Origin: CAZJOD01 sp964547525
GTDB lineage: Bacteria; Bacillota; Clostridia; JAAYHZ01
DNA length: 63,176 nt
Direction: 5' to 3'
Assembly (NCBI GenBank): GCA_964547525.1
Contig: CAZJOD010000003.1
Location: 1-63,176, forward strand
The position numbers and the translations under genes are program-made. Under the pieces are notes generated by a model. The model saw only the letters and a list, made by a program, of their open reading frames with translations. It was not told the DNA's origin and did no database searches. Positions within the stretch are counted from its first letter, which is position 1. The number at the start of each line of letters is the position of its first letter. This document shows, in pieces, positions 1 through 8,778 of this stretch.

Positions 1-37
1 CAATCATAGCTACAGATATGAAAATATTCTTGTTCAT
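1..37 (-). CDS. 5' end of a gene running off the left edge, probably secreted
   Basis: An AGGAGG site at about 50-45 (minus strand) is followed by ATG at 37 with 7-nt spacing. The 12 visible codons read MNKNIFISVAMI, a Lys followed by a hydrophobic run typical of the start of a signal peptide. A competing ATG at 41 lies only 3 nt from the ribosome site and gives a less hydrophobic start. Nothing can be said about function. Confidence 0.45.
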   Translation of the reverse strand, partial: MNKNIFISVAMI

Positions 38-210
38 TCATCTACCTCCTCTCATGCCAATCAATATATACAGCATGACACTTCCATTTGTTGAAAAAAG
101 CTTTACCTCCACACAACCATATATACCATATTCTCGCACCTCTATAAATCAAACATAACATACTATACTCTCATGTGACTCTCTCCTTAATCACATATCA
201 CTCTCAAAAT

Positions 211-246
211 ATAAACGCCCATGAAGTCATTTCATGGGCGTTTTGC
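211..246 (-). terminator. Intrinsic terminator downstream of the beta-helix lipoprotein gene
   Basis: Perfect 13-bp inverted repeat (213-225 with 231-243) around a 5-nt loop, GC-rich in the middle and T-rich on both sides. It lies just beyond the stop of the minus-strand gene ending at 272. Confidence 0.85.
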
Positions 247-271
247 TCTTTATTATGTTTTTTTATAATTT

Positions 272-2785
272 TTACGGTACTATAACCGCGCTTTCCATCG
301 CATTAAATATGTTATTGCGAATGCTGAATTTTTCTTTTTCAGCGTCATTCGCACCGTATAGCTTGGCGGCATTAAACTTTTCCAATGGATAATACACAAT
401 ATTGTTGTAAAAATCCTGCAATTCGGTCGGAATACCACGAATCCAATATGGATGCTGATCTGATAAAAATACATTGTTATGCATTAGAATAAGCTCTCCG
501 GCTATATTTGTTCCGTCGTTTCTGTCACGACCACCGTGTACATCGAAACAGTGACTTAAAGATGTACCCAGCTGAAGGTTGTGCCTTGCCACATATCCGG
601 AATTCGGTGCTCCTGTAGCGGCTAAATCATGCCGGTTTGCATTTAGTAAGTTATATTCAATTACCGAATATGCCGTTCCGTGTGTTACACAATAACCTAA
701 ACCATGTCTTTGGTTATGATGCATATAATTATGATGAAAGTGATGCCCGGTACCATTCGGTACATATATGGCAGCATGAGAGAATCCGGACAACTCACAG
801 TTATCTATAGTCAGGTTGGAACTGTTACAATAAATCCCGTTTATAGTTTTTAAAAGATAAAAATAGGTCGACCCCGGTGCGTTCGTACCGGAAAATGCTC
901 GGGCATGATGATCCATTCTTCTTTCCCAATCCGCACCTCGTAATGTTAACCCGGTTATGCGAACATTTCCTCGCGCGGTAAACATAGGTGATACGAAAGC
1001 ATCGCTATATATTAAAGCCCCCGGAGAATTATTATATCCGCGATCGGATGCCAAAGTTACTCCTTCAGGTATAATGAGTGATGCTGTAATAGTAGTCAAG
1101 TCGATGACAGCGTCCCCTTTAACAAAAATCACTTCTCCGCTTTTAGCATACATCAACGCTTGTATAAGCTCTTTTGAAGTTTCTACTATGTAATCACCCG
1201 TTGTAATGATATCCTTATATCCGTTTCCTCCGCCTAACGGATTATCATCAACAATGACGCCGTAAATATCACCGTTCATTTCGACATAAGGTTTATCCAG
1301 GTATTCATATGCTTGTTCTTCAAATTGTTCAATTGTACGTATTGCTTTATGTAGAACATCAGTTAATTTAACATTCTCATCTTTATTATCCATTGCAATA
1401 TAGGCATCCCGTACCATACCATATACTTTGACAACATCCCCGAAAAACAACCGACTCATTATATTTGTCGTTTTCATTTCCGCAGTATGTAATGATAAAT
1501 AATCAATCTTTTCTTCATCGGTTTTTATCTTCTCCAACAATCCATAAGCATTGTTTTCAAATACAACAACATACAAAAACTCCGATTCTTCCCCGTAAAA
1601 ATATGAATTATCATACTCATCGAGTGCAAGCCCAAAATAATTATCGGCAATGGTAATACCATTTTGGGGAATGACCGTTACTTTGACAGGTGATGTGTCG
1701 TTAAAGAATGTATTGTTTTTTATAATCAAGCTGTCACCTGAAGAAATTTCCTTCCCTTTTTTCAATTCATTCATTTGTATGGCATGATCAAGGCATGTTC
1801 CCATTTCAACATTATTCGTTACTTCCATTGAACAATTTTTAGCGCCTGATCCGAGTACTGAAATTCTATTATAATTAAATAAATTCGAATCAATTACCAC
1901 GCTGGCATCATCAACAAATATTCCATATCCGGATTGCAGGGAGCGGTTATGGTGAATATAGTTATGGCTTATTACATGATTTTCTCCGGTTAAGATCTCA
2001 ACCGAAGCAAAAGCAAAACCGGATACTTCGCAATTTTCCATCTTGAAACCGGATCCTACTACAGATACACCCGCTCCTTTACTTGGAATCGGGTACTTTC
2101 TTTCGTTGGGATCACCTCCTTGAATAACTACACCGGATATGGTTACATTTGCAGCAGCTTCAATTAAAGGCTTTGATCTCACAGCCGTTGTAAAAATGAT
2201 TCCGCCCAAAGATCCGTCAACTCCCCTATCCGATGCGAGCGTTACACCTTCGTTTAATACCATTGTATAGTTTTCTGCGATAGTAAGTGAAGTCATATCG
2301 ATTTTAGAACCGTTTTCTATCCATATAACATCACCCGACTTGGCCTGTGCCGCTGCCGCTTTCAACTGATCCGCATTATTAACCGTATATGTATATTCAC
2401 CTTTTATAATCGGATATCCGTGACCACCTCCAATAGGCAAACCAAGTTCGTTTTTAACAGCACCGACAGTACGGCCTTTCAATTTTGTGTTGATCATATG
2501 AGAATTATTAAAATATAAGTCCGATAGCTGCATCTTATGCATCAAATCTTCTAATGCCGATATAATTTCATCATCGGACATTAATTCGTTTTCGGAGGAA
2601 TATAAAATTACCTCCAACATTCTATGTATATCATATTGATCCATATACATAGATGCAGAAACAACAGGATCAAAAGGCACCTCCCTATCCTCCGGTGAAC
2701 ACGCCGACACCATAATAAATAGCTGAATCGATAGAATAAACATAAGTACACATTTAATAACTCGTTTGATTTTCGATAAATTCAT
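272..2785 (-). CDS. Lipoprotein with two homologous right-handed beta-helix halves (polysaccharide-lyase-like)
   Basis: About 837 residues. The start is placed at the ATG at 2785 because an AAAGGAAG ribosome site occupies the codons after the alternative ATG at 2800. The N-terminus is a lipoprotein signal ending in the lipobox VSAC, so the protein is probably anchored outside the membrane. Two halves of roughly 270 residues repeat the same order of motifs: GGG-x-GY, a loop after SGEV or SGDV, GVTLASDRG, NVxIxG, and an NYxHHN stack followed by NLFN/NLLN rungs. This resembles parallel beta-helix proteins of the chondroitinase-B/alginate-lyase and pectate-lyase superfamilies. I infer carbohydrate binding or lysis; the substrate cannot be named. 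It lies 105 nt downstream of the MORN/BNR gene and may be co-transcribed with it. Confidence 0.75.
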   Translation of the reverse strand: MNLSKIKRVIKCVLMFILSIQLFIMVSACSPEDREVPFDPVVSASMYMDQYDIHRMLEVILYSSENELMSDDEIISALEDLMHKMQLSDLYFNNSHMINTKLKGRTVGAVKNELGLPIGGGHGYPIIKGEYTYTVNNADQLKAAAAQAKSGDVIWIENGSKIDMTSLTIAENYTMVLNEGVTLASDRGVDGSLGGIIFTTAVRSKPLIEAAANVTISGVVIQGGDPNERKYPIPSKGAGVSVVGSGFKMENCEVSGFAFASVEILTGENHVISHNYIHHNRSLQSGYGIFVDDASVVIDSNLFNYNRISVLGSGAKNCSMEVTNNVEMGTCLDHAIQMNELKKGKEISSGDSLIIKNNTFFNDTSPVKVTVIPQNGITIADNYFGLALDEYDNSYFYGEESEFLYVVVFENNAYGLLEKIKTDEEKIDYLSLHTAEMKTTNIMSRLFFGDVVKVYGMVRDAYIAMDNKDENVKLTDVLHKAIRTIEQFEEQAYEYLDKPYVEMNGDIYGVIVDDNPLGGGNGYKDIITTGDYIVETSKELIQALMYAKSGEVIFVKGDAVIDLTTITASLIIPEGVTLASDRGYNNSPGALIYSDAFVSPMFTARGNVRITGLTLRGADWERRMDHHARAFSGTNAPGSTYFYLLKTINGIYCNSSNLTIDNCELSGFSHAAIYVPNGTGHHFHHNYMHHNQRHGLGYCVTHGTAYSVIEYNLLNANRHDLAATGAPNSGYVARHNLQLGTSLSHCFDVHGGRDRNDGTNIAGELILMHNNVFLSDQHPYWIRGIPTELQDFYNNIVYYPLEKFNAAKLYGANDAEKEKFSIRNNIFNAMESAVIVP

Positions 2786-2890
2786 GATACTTCCTTTCAT
2801 AAAAATTTATTTAATCGCAGGATCAAAAGATAAATATCATTTAAGCCTACGTCAAAAAACAATTATCAGTAGATATAGTAAATATATAAT

Positions 2891-4639
2891 TCAATTCCCG
2901 GTATCTATATAAAAAAACCATGTTCGTGCCGGTGCGAAAACATCGGAATATGTTTCGTCCACACGGCGTTCTGTAAATGTACCGACAATTTTATCATCGT
3001 CACTTATATACCTACAACCACCTACAGCATATATATCGTATTCGAAGGGATCACTTATGGCATGATCTGTCCAAGTAAGTCCGTTATCCATACTTTTTAA
3101 ACATACAAGCCGGTTTTCACAACGGCCTACATAAAACAAAGGCGATTTTTGACGTTTTGTGCTATGTGAAAAAAAACCGTCCGCTCCCCAAACCGATATA
3201 TATCGTCCGCGAAAAGTGGAGTTGATGTCAATATCTTTCCTTCCGGTTGAACTATCATATCGCATGTAATGTTCAGTGGAGAATATACCCGGTCCGTATA
3301 TCTTATTCGGGTCGTCAAGTACAGGATTGTACAAAAAGTGTATTTTATGATCTTTAACAGTAAAATTAGACAACCATGTTTGCATATTGAACTCATTATC
3401 GGTTGTAATACGATCCGACAAGCCGGTATCGTCGGCAAAAACCGGTGTTTGTACTGTTGTTCCGTTCATTTTACGCCATACATGTCCTCCGTCATCAGAA
3501 GCTAAATATTGAATACTCCAATACAGATATGCTTTTTTCGGGTTTTCTGTAGTCCATGCCGCATGAATAGTACCGTCTTTATCCACAAAAAGCTGTGGAT
3601 ATTCTACTTTTGCATTTTGACCTGTTATGTACAGATTAGTTGTATAAAGTGTTTCTCCATTTAAATCCAGTGCGGTAAACGGATTATTCATACGAACATA
3701 TTCTTCGTTATCTTTTGTTTGCTCATAGGGCAACGCCGTGCTCGGGTTCCTGACCAAACTCGATAGATAATACAGACGTTTTCTAACAGCGTCATACGCA
3801 GCACAAAATTTACCCGCCGCACTATTTTTTATTACGGTTTTTTTAGGATATTTATAACCGTTATCAGCTTTCCAAATCATTAAATAAGAATGCCCGTCAA
3901 GAAAATTCGGATAAAAGGCATAAATGTTTGCATTTTCGTCAGTTTCAAGGCACGGTGGATTTGTTGGATCGGTTGACTCATACAATAACTCAAATGTTTC
4001 ACCAAAATCTTGTGTAACCTCTAAGCGCCAAGTCTGAGCGGTGTATTTATCGTTTCTTGATTTTAGATACGACACAAACACTCCGTTTTTATTGTAAACA
4101 ACTTTTTGATTATGACTTTGAAAAGTACTGAAAGGGGTGGTCTTTGTATCAATCATATGTAAAACGGGTTTAAAATCTATACCGGAATTATACGGCGGGT
4201 CGGGGAATAAAAAACGACCGTTTAAAAATTGTCCTGTGTAAATCCGGCTTCCTTTGCTATCAAATAATGTACCAATGCCATGATACCTGCCATTTAAAAA
4301 TTCACCTTCATAACGGACGGTTTTCCCGTCGTGATCAAAGATTCTACCGTATCCGTCAAACTGATCACCTTTATACAATCCTTCATATTTTAAAGGACCG
4401 TTTCTTTGACTTCGAATGAATTCACCGTTTTCAAAACGTCCTTGAAACCGAATTGTCGCATCCTGGCGATATAGCTTGCCATCCCCGTGAAATACACCGT
4501 TTTTCCACATGCCCGAATATTCTAGAACACCGTTTTCATAATATGAACGTCCGAAGCCTTCAGGCATTTTATTGTGCACTTCACCTGTGTACTTTAAACT
4601 TCCATTTTCATAGAACAGTTGCACAGATTCATGTTCCAT
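2891..4639 (-). CDS. MORN-repeat protein fused to a BNR/Asp-box beta-propeller
   Basis: 582 residues with no signal peptide. The first ~150 residues are tandem MORN-type repeats (YENGxLxYxGxxxNGxxxGxG pattern, about seven copies). The remainder is sialidase-like, with Asp-box signatures TQDFGETF, SDDGGHVW and SMDNGLTW spaced as in a multi-bladed propeller. AAGGAGAG lies 9 nt before the ATG. MORN repeats often bind membranes or act as spacers, and BNR propellers occur in sialidases and other glycan-binding proteins. The typical sialidase catalytic triad was not identified, so a binding role is as likely as hydrolysis. Its neighbours are a beta-helix lipoprotein and an SGNH hydrolase, which fits a glycan-related locus. 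The lack of an export signal is odd for such a locus. Confidence 0.7.
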   Translation of the reverse strand: MEHESVQLFYENGSLKYTGEVHNKMPEGFGRSYYENGVLEYSGMWKNGVFHGDGKLYRQDATIRFQGRFENGEFIRSQRNGPLKYEGLYKGDQFDGYGRIFDHDGKTVRYEGEFLNGRYHGIGTLFDSKGSRIYTGQFLNGRFLFPDPPYNSGIDFKPVLHMIDTKTTPFSTFQSHNQKVVYNKNGVFVSYLKSRNDKYTAQTWRLEVTQDFGETFELLYESTDPTNPPCLETDENANIYAFYPNFLDGHSYLMIWKADNGYKYPKKTVIKNSAAGKFCAAYDAVRKRLYYLSSLVRNPSTALPYEQTKDNEEYVRMNNPFTALDLNGETLYTTNLYITGQNAKVEYPQLFVDKDGTIHAAWTTENPKKAYLYWSIQYLASDDGGHVWRKMNGTTVQTPVFADDTGLSDRITTDNEFNMQTWLSNFTVKDHKIHFLYNPVLDDPNKIYGPGIFSTEHYMRYDSSTGRKDIDINSTFRGRYISVWGADGFFSHSTKRQKSPLFYVGRCENRLVCLKSMDNGLTWTDHAISDPFEYDIYAVGGCRYISDDDKIVGTFTERRVDETYSDVFAPARTWFFYIDTGN

Positions 4640-4682
4640 AGGATTTATCTCTCCTTAGTCCGGATTTTGTATCACTTCTATT

Positions 4683-5288
4683 TTACAAATATCTATATAA
4701 CCAACCTGCTATAAACGCTCCTTGCAGAGCTCTAACCTGTTCTATAAAGTGGACACCGTCTTTTGAAAGAGGTTCACCAATGTTTATTTTTGATGTAAAT
4801 GTGTAAAGATCAATTATATCTATATTGTTTTCTTTCATAATCTTTTCTGCGGATTTATTGAACATTATTACATCATCATTGAATCTGTCAAAAGGTTTTT
4901 TTTCAGTATGCAGCTTTCCGTCAACCGGAGTAGTACTAACCCATACCGGTTTATTTTTTGTTTTATTTATAAGCTCAATGGATTTATATAAATTTTCTTC
5001 ATATTCGGGAATGTTTATATGTTGTTTTTGAGTCTCCCGGTCTCTTCTTAAATCATGCAATCCACAATTTAAAAGCAAAACATCGGCATCTACCATATGA
5101 ATATATTGTGATAAATATTCCACTATTCTTCTACTGTCTCCACCGTTTCCACCTACAGGCTTATCTAAATCTTCCAGAGCCTCATCCCCTCTTTTTCTGT
5201 CATACATAAACACACCTTCGGTATATTGCTTTAAGTACGGTCCGTAATGGATTGAGATGCTATCACCTAAAACGAATATTTTTTTCAA
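4683..5288 (-). CDS. SGNH/GDSL-family hydrolase
   Basis: 201 residues. The start is TTG at 5288, because AGGAGGG lies 7 nt upstream of it and inside the reading frame of the earlier GTG at 5312. Block I is FVLGDSIS with the nucleophilic Ser, followed by a Gly-rich GGNGGDS stretch. Block III is NCGLHD, where the usual Asn of GxND is His. Block V is KDGVHF with the catalytic Asp and His. The family removes acyl groups from sugars or lipids. The protein is apparently cytoplasmic. It lies 43 nt upstream of the MORN/BNR gene and probably shares its transcript, so a role in deacylating a glycan or glycolipid is an inference from context. Confidence 0.8.
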   Translation of the reverse strand: MKKIFVLGDSISIHYGPYLKQYTEGVFMYDRKRGDEALEDLDKPVGGNGGDSRRIVEYLSQYIHMVDADVLLLNCGLHDLRRDRETQKQHINIPEYEENLYKSIELINKTKNKPVWVSTTPVDGKLHTEKKPFDRFNDDVIMFNKSAEKIMKENNIDIIDLYTFTSKINIGEPLSKDGVHFIEQVRALQGAFIAGWLYRYL

Positions 5289-5420
5289 ATCAAAACCCTC
5301 CTGAATTATCACTAATATAAAATTATTATATCAAGCTCTTCTGCATAAATATATAGATTAAAAAACCTAAACTTAATATCACGTATTAATAGCTAATACT
5401 TCGATTTCTTATAGCTTAAC

Positions 5421-6572
5421 CTAATTTCCAAAAACCTCTTGAGCTCTTCTCATATTTTCTATTATTTTTACTGCAAACGGGCAATTGGATTCACAAGTAC
5501 CACATTCTATACAATCCGACGCATGAGTAGCTAATGCCATATAATGTTCTACCACAGAAGCGGGAACTATCTCGTCAATTGTGGCCAAATCAAGGTATTT
5601 GGTAACCGATGCGATATTAATGTTTGAAGGACACGGCAAACAATGATTACAATACATACATTTACCAGTCATAGAGTATTTCGGAGTTTGGCTCAAAATT
5701 AACGTATAATCTTTTTCTCCATCTGTAACTTTAGCATAATTCACAGCTTCTAGAACCTGTTCCAAAGTTTTGCAACCGATTAATACACTTTTTACTCCGG
5801 GACGGTTTAAGGCGTAATGTATACATTGATGTACCGTCATCGCTTTCCCGAAAGGAGAAGTTTTAGCATTTAACAGTTGCCCGGCAGCTAAGGATTTCAT
5901 AGTAGTTATTCCGATATCCATCCTTTCACATGTCGAATATAGTTCATTTCTTATAGGGTCGATTCCGAGAAGTCTATCATTGCTATATGTATCTTTTTTG
6001 AAATAAACATCTATTTGTGTGTTTTGTGGAAGCAGATCGTAGGCCGGATTTACACTAAACATCAGAACATCGATAAAACCTGTTTTTATAGCTTTTATAG
6101 CTGTTGCAGGTTCATGAGAACTTAATCCTACAGCTTTAATTATTCCTTGTTCCTTTAGTTTGACTGCATATTCGATAATATCGGAATTAAAAACAATGTC
6201 AAAATCTTCAGGTGTATCTACAAAATGAATCATACCGATATCTACATAATCGGTTTTTAAACGTTTAAGAAAGTCTTCGAAAAATACTTGATTTTGTTTA
6301 ATATCTCTTGACCTTTTATATTGCCCCTTTTCAAATATCGAACCGATGTGCCCTTGAAGGATCACATTATCTCGTATTCCCGTCAAAGCTTTACCTATAT
6401 TACTTCTGACATTAGGTTCAGACATAAATACATCAAAGATGTTTATACCGCACTCTATAGCAGTTTTAACAACACTATCAATTATTTGATAATCTTTTCC
6501 TTCTAAATGTTCGCAACCTAAACCGACTACACTTACTTTTAATCCGCACCTGCCCAAACTTTCATATATCAT
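5421..6572 (-). CDS. Aldo/keto-reductase-fold protein with C-terminal 4Fe-4S ferredoxin domain
   Basis: 383 residues. The start is the ATG at 6572, which has AAGGAG 7 nt upstream; the longer frame from 6632 has no good ribosome site. Residues ~1-280 form an AKR TIM barrel (YESLGRCGLKVS start, NIFD, DIGMIHFVD, VGLSSH, late NADP loop VKSVLIGCKTLEQV). Two cysteine clusters, CMYCNHCLPCP and CIECGTCESNCP, at the C-terminus should bind two [4Fe-4S] clusters. The segment that normally reads D-x-A-x-x-Y-G is shortened to FDVFMSEP, and the usual catalytic Lys position reads QGHIG. The Tyr and Lys of the catalytic tetrad are therefore absent, although the His is kept. It probably belongs to a ferredoxin-linked AKR subfamily whose chemistry differs from classical AKRs. 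Confidence 0.8.
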   Translation of the reverse strand: MIYESLGRCGLKVSVVGLGCEHLEGKDYQIIDSVVKTAIECGINIFDVFMSEPNVRSNIGKALTGIRDNVILQGHIGSIFEKGQYKRSRDIKQNQVFFEDFLKRLKTDYVDIGMIHFVDTPEDFDIVFNSDIIEYAVKLKEQGIIKAVGLSSHEPATAIKAIKTGFIDVLMFSVNPAYDLLPQNTQIDVYFKKDTYSNDRLLGIDPIRNELYSTCERMDIGITTMKSLAAGQLLNAKTSPFGKAMTVHQCIHYALNRPGVKSVLIGCKTLEQVLEAVNYAKVTDGEKDYTLILSQTPKYSMTGKCMYCNHCLPCPSNINIASVTKYLDLATIDEIVPASVVEHYMALATHASDCIECGTCESNCPFAVKIIENMRRAQEVFGN

Positions 6573-6670
6573 AACCGGTCTCCTTGCAATATTTTGTGTC
6601 CGTTCATAAATATACTCTACCGGTTTTTCCATTCCGGTTCAACAATTAGGGGAAATAAGTTTTTATTAAA

Positions 6671-6785
6671 TCTCATATATTACTTCTTGCATATCTTGTA
6701 TAAATTTATCATTTCGTGTTTAATCCTCTCATATAGTTCATAGTACATATACTTATATCAAGCTTCCATAAACCTTTCATATGTA
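6671..6785 (-). pseudogene. Degenerate 3' fragment of a solute-binding-protein gene
   Basis: Read on the minus strand, this stretch matches the last ~30 codons of the intact solute-binding protein gene at 55455-57092. One frame gives KYMYYELYER and a shifted frame gives TRNDKFIQDMQEVIYE. The match therefore crosses at least one frameshift. There is no start codon or ribosome site. It is one of two tail fragments in the window (the other is at 53264-53502). Confidence 0.7.
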
Positions 6786-6885
6786 CTACCATCATTTATA
6801 TATCACATAATTTAACATGTGAATATGTGCACTGTAAAAAATGATCAACATATTGTGAACAGATTTATAAAGCTATTAAGAAACT

Positions 6886-6918
6886 AAAAAACGGTTGAAT
6901 ATAAGCCAACCGTTTTTT
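6886..6918 (-). terminator. Intrinsic terminator after the beta-eliminating lyase gene
   Basis: A 12-bp stem pairs 6886-6897 with 6907-6918 around a 9-nt loop. Runs of A and T on the two flanks let it act on either strand. It lies 15 nt beyond the stop codon at 6933. Confidence 0.85.
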
Positions 6919-6932
6919 CTCAATTTCTAATC

Positions 6933-8381
6933 TTATAAACTATCTCCGAAGTCCTTTTTGAACTTTTCAACCAGATCGGCTTGCCAGTTGGAAACTGTGA
7001 CAAGCTTACCAAAAAAGAACCGCAAAAGCTTAGGTTCGTCTACAAAAGTCAATCCACCAATTAGCTTACGGTTTTCGTAAAGCCATGCGATACGATCAAT
7101 AGCGTAATTAATTTGAGAAAGGGTGAATACACGGCGAGGTACAGCTAACCGCAATAGCTCCATATTTGCATATGTTTCGTTTCCGTTTTCATCTCTTTGC
7201 TCTGACAATGTACCCCTTTCCATTCCCCTGACACCGCTTACTATATAAAGTGCGGCCGCAAGTGCTCCGGCAGGATATTGATTCTGCGGAATATGGCTTA
7301 AAAAATCCATTGCGTTAACATGGCAACCCAAACCGCCTGCAGGGATTACTACCGGTACACCTTTTTTAATGAGTTCATCAGCCATATATTTGATAAACTG
7401 AGGTCCTTGGCTTATCATATCCATATCCATGGTCTCTTCTATGCCCACAGTCATCGCTTCTATTTCGCGAACAGACATTCCACCATATGTAAGGAAGCCT
7501 TCGTAAAGAGTAACAAGTTCTCGTAGTTTCATATATACATCTTCTCTATTGGTGCAGATACCACCACCACGTGCACAACCTAGTTTTCGACCGGAAAAAT
7601 ATATTATATCGGAAAGATCGGACATGGCACGGGTAATTTCTCTGATACTCTTATTTTTGCAGCAGTCTTCTCGCGTTTTCATAAAGTAAAGGTTATCAGC
7701 CAGCAGACTTGCATCTAAAACAACCATAATATCGTTACTTTTACATACTTCGTATACTTCCTCCATATTTTGAAGAGAAATAGGTTGGCCACCTATTAAG
7801 TTTGTCCCCGCTTCGAATCTTACAAAGGCGATTTTTTCCGCACCATGTGTTTTTATCAAGTCCTTAAGTTTGGATACATCCATATTACCTTTAAACGGGT
7901 AATCACTTTCTATTTTTAAACCTTCGTCTATTATTATCTCCTCAACTTTGCCTCCGTTTAAGACTATATGTGCTTTGGTTGTAGTGAAATGATAATTCAT
8001 TGGGACGATATCACCTTGTTTTATATAAACTTTGGAAAGCATATTTTCACATGCCCTGCCTTGATGAGCCGGAAGAAAATACTTTTTCCCAAAAATTTCA
8101 TTAATTTTATTCTCCAGCTTATAAAATGTTTCAGATCCCGCATAACTGTCATCAGATTCCATCATGGCTGACAACTGTTTGTCACTCATGGCGTTTACTC
8201 CGCTATCTGTAAGCATGTCCATAAACACATCCCGGTTTTTTAAAAGAAAAGTATTGTTACCTGCTGCGGTCATGGCGGCTAGGCGTTGTTCTATGGGAAT
8301 AAGATTTAATTTTTGAACTATTCGTACCTTATGCATTTCAAGAGGAACATTTCCTCCGTAAAAAAATTTTACCTCAGACAT
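6933..8381 (-). CDS. PLP-dependent beta-eliminating lyase (tryptophanase / tyrosine phenol-lyase family)
   Basis: 482 residues, close to the 455-470 usual for the family. AAGGAG lies 8 nt before the ATG. Family features are visible: LPAHQGRACEN near residue 100, IAFVRFEAGTNLIGGQP, a PLP-lysine segment reading SGRKLGC with the Lys in the expected place, a glycine-rich GGLGCH loop, and LLRLAVPRRVFT with the carboxylate-binding Arg. Classical members cleave tryptophan to indole or tyrosine to phenol, releasing pyruvate and ammonia. The segment that is D-A-x-R in those enzymes reads DASL here, so the Arg next to PLP is replaced. The amino acid substrate is therefore uncertain. The gene is monocistronic, with a terminator downstream and an operator-like array upstream. 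Confidence 0.85.
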   Translation of the reverse strand: MSEVKFFYGGNVPLEMHKVRIVQKLNLIPIEQRLAAMTAAGNNTFLLKNRDVFMDMLTDSGVNAMSDKQLSAMMESDDSYAGSETFYKLENKINEIFGKKYFLPAHQGRACENMLSKVYIKQGDIVPMNYHFTTTKAHIVLNGGKVEEIIIDEGLKIESDYPFKGNMDVSKLKDLIKTHGAEKIAFVRFEAGTNLIGGQPISLQNMEEVYEVCKSNDIMVVLDASLLADNLYFMKTREDCCKNKSIREITRAMSDLSDIIYFSGRKLGCARGGGICTNREDVYMKLRELVTLYEGFLTYGGMSVREIEAMTVGIEETMDMDMISQGPQFIKYMADELIKKGVPVVIPAGGLGCHVNAMDFLSHIPQNQYPAGALAAALYIVSGVRGMERGTLSEQRDENGNETYANMELLRLAVPRRVFTLSQINYAIDRIAWLYENRKLIGGLTFVDEPKLLRFFFGKLVTVSNWQADLVEKFKKDFGDSL

Positions 8382-8457
8382 CTTTGTGACTCCTTTTTGT
8401 TACATTATTTTAAGGACGTTATTTAATTAAAAATATTTTTATATAAAAACTCGTTGA

Positions 8458-8513
8458 CATTAACCACATTAACCATATATTTTCATATACTGTCATGGTT
8501 AAATACGGTTAAT
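8458..8513 (-). promoter_or_regulatory. Operator-like array of four TTAACC half-sites upstream of the lyase gene
   Basis: CATTAACCA occurs twice in tandem (8458-8466 and 8467-8475). Two copies of the reverse complement follow, ATGGTTAA (8495-8502) and ACGGTTAAT (8505-8513), making a dyad centred near 8485. The array lies 77-132 bp upstream of the lyase start. A plus-strand TTGACA (8454-8459) followed after 16 nt by TATATT overlaps the array, but no plus-strand gene follows. No regulator gene is adjacent. Confidence 0.5.
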
Positions 8514-8778
8514 AAATATCCGGTTTTCAACAAAAAAAAACATCCGTGCAGGATATTAAGTAAGATATATTAATATAAACCGATTGATATATATATTTCC
8601 GGTTATATACACCAATCCGGTTTTATATGCATTTATAAGATTCTACCGTAATACCATGCTGCTTTTTAATTATACAATAAGCAACCGTTCTTTTCAATAG
8701 ATATTAATAATTTAAGAATTTTTCCATGCTAAACCATGCTAAAAAATCAAATCACCATGTTACTGTTAATATACCTTA

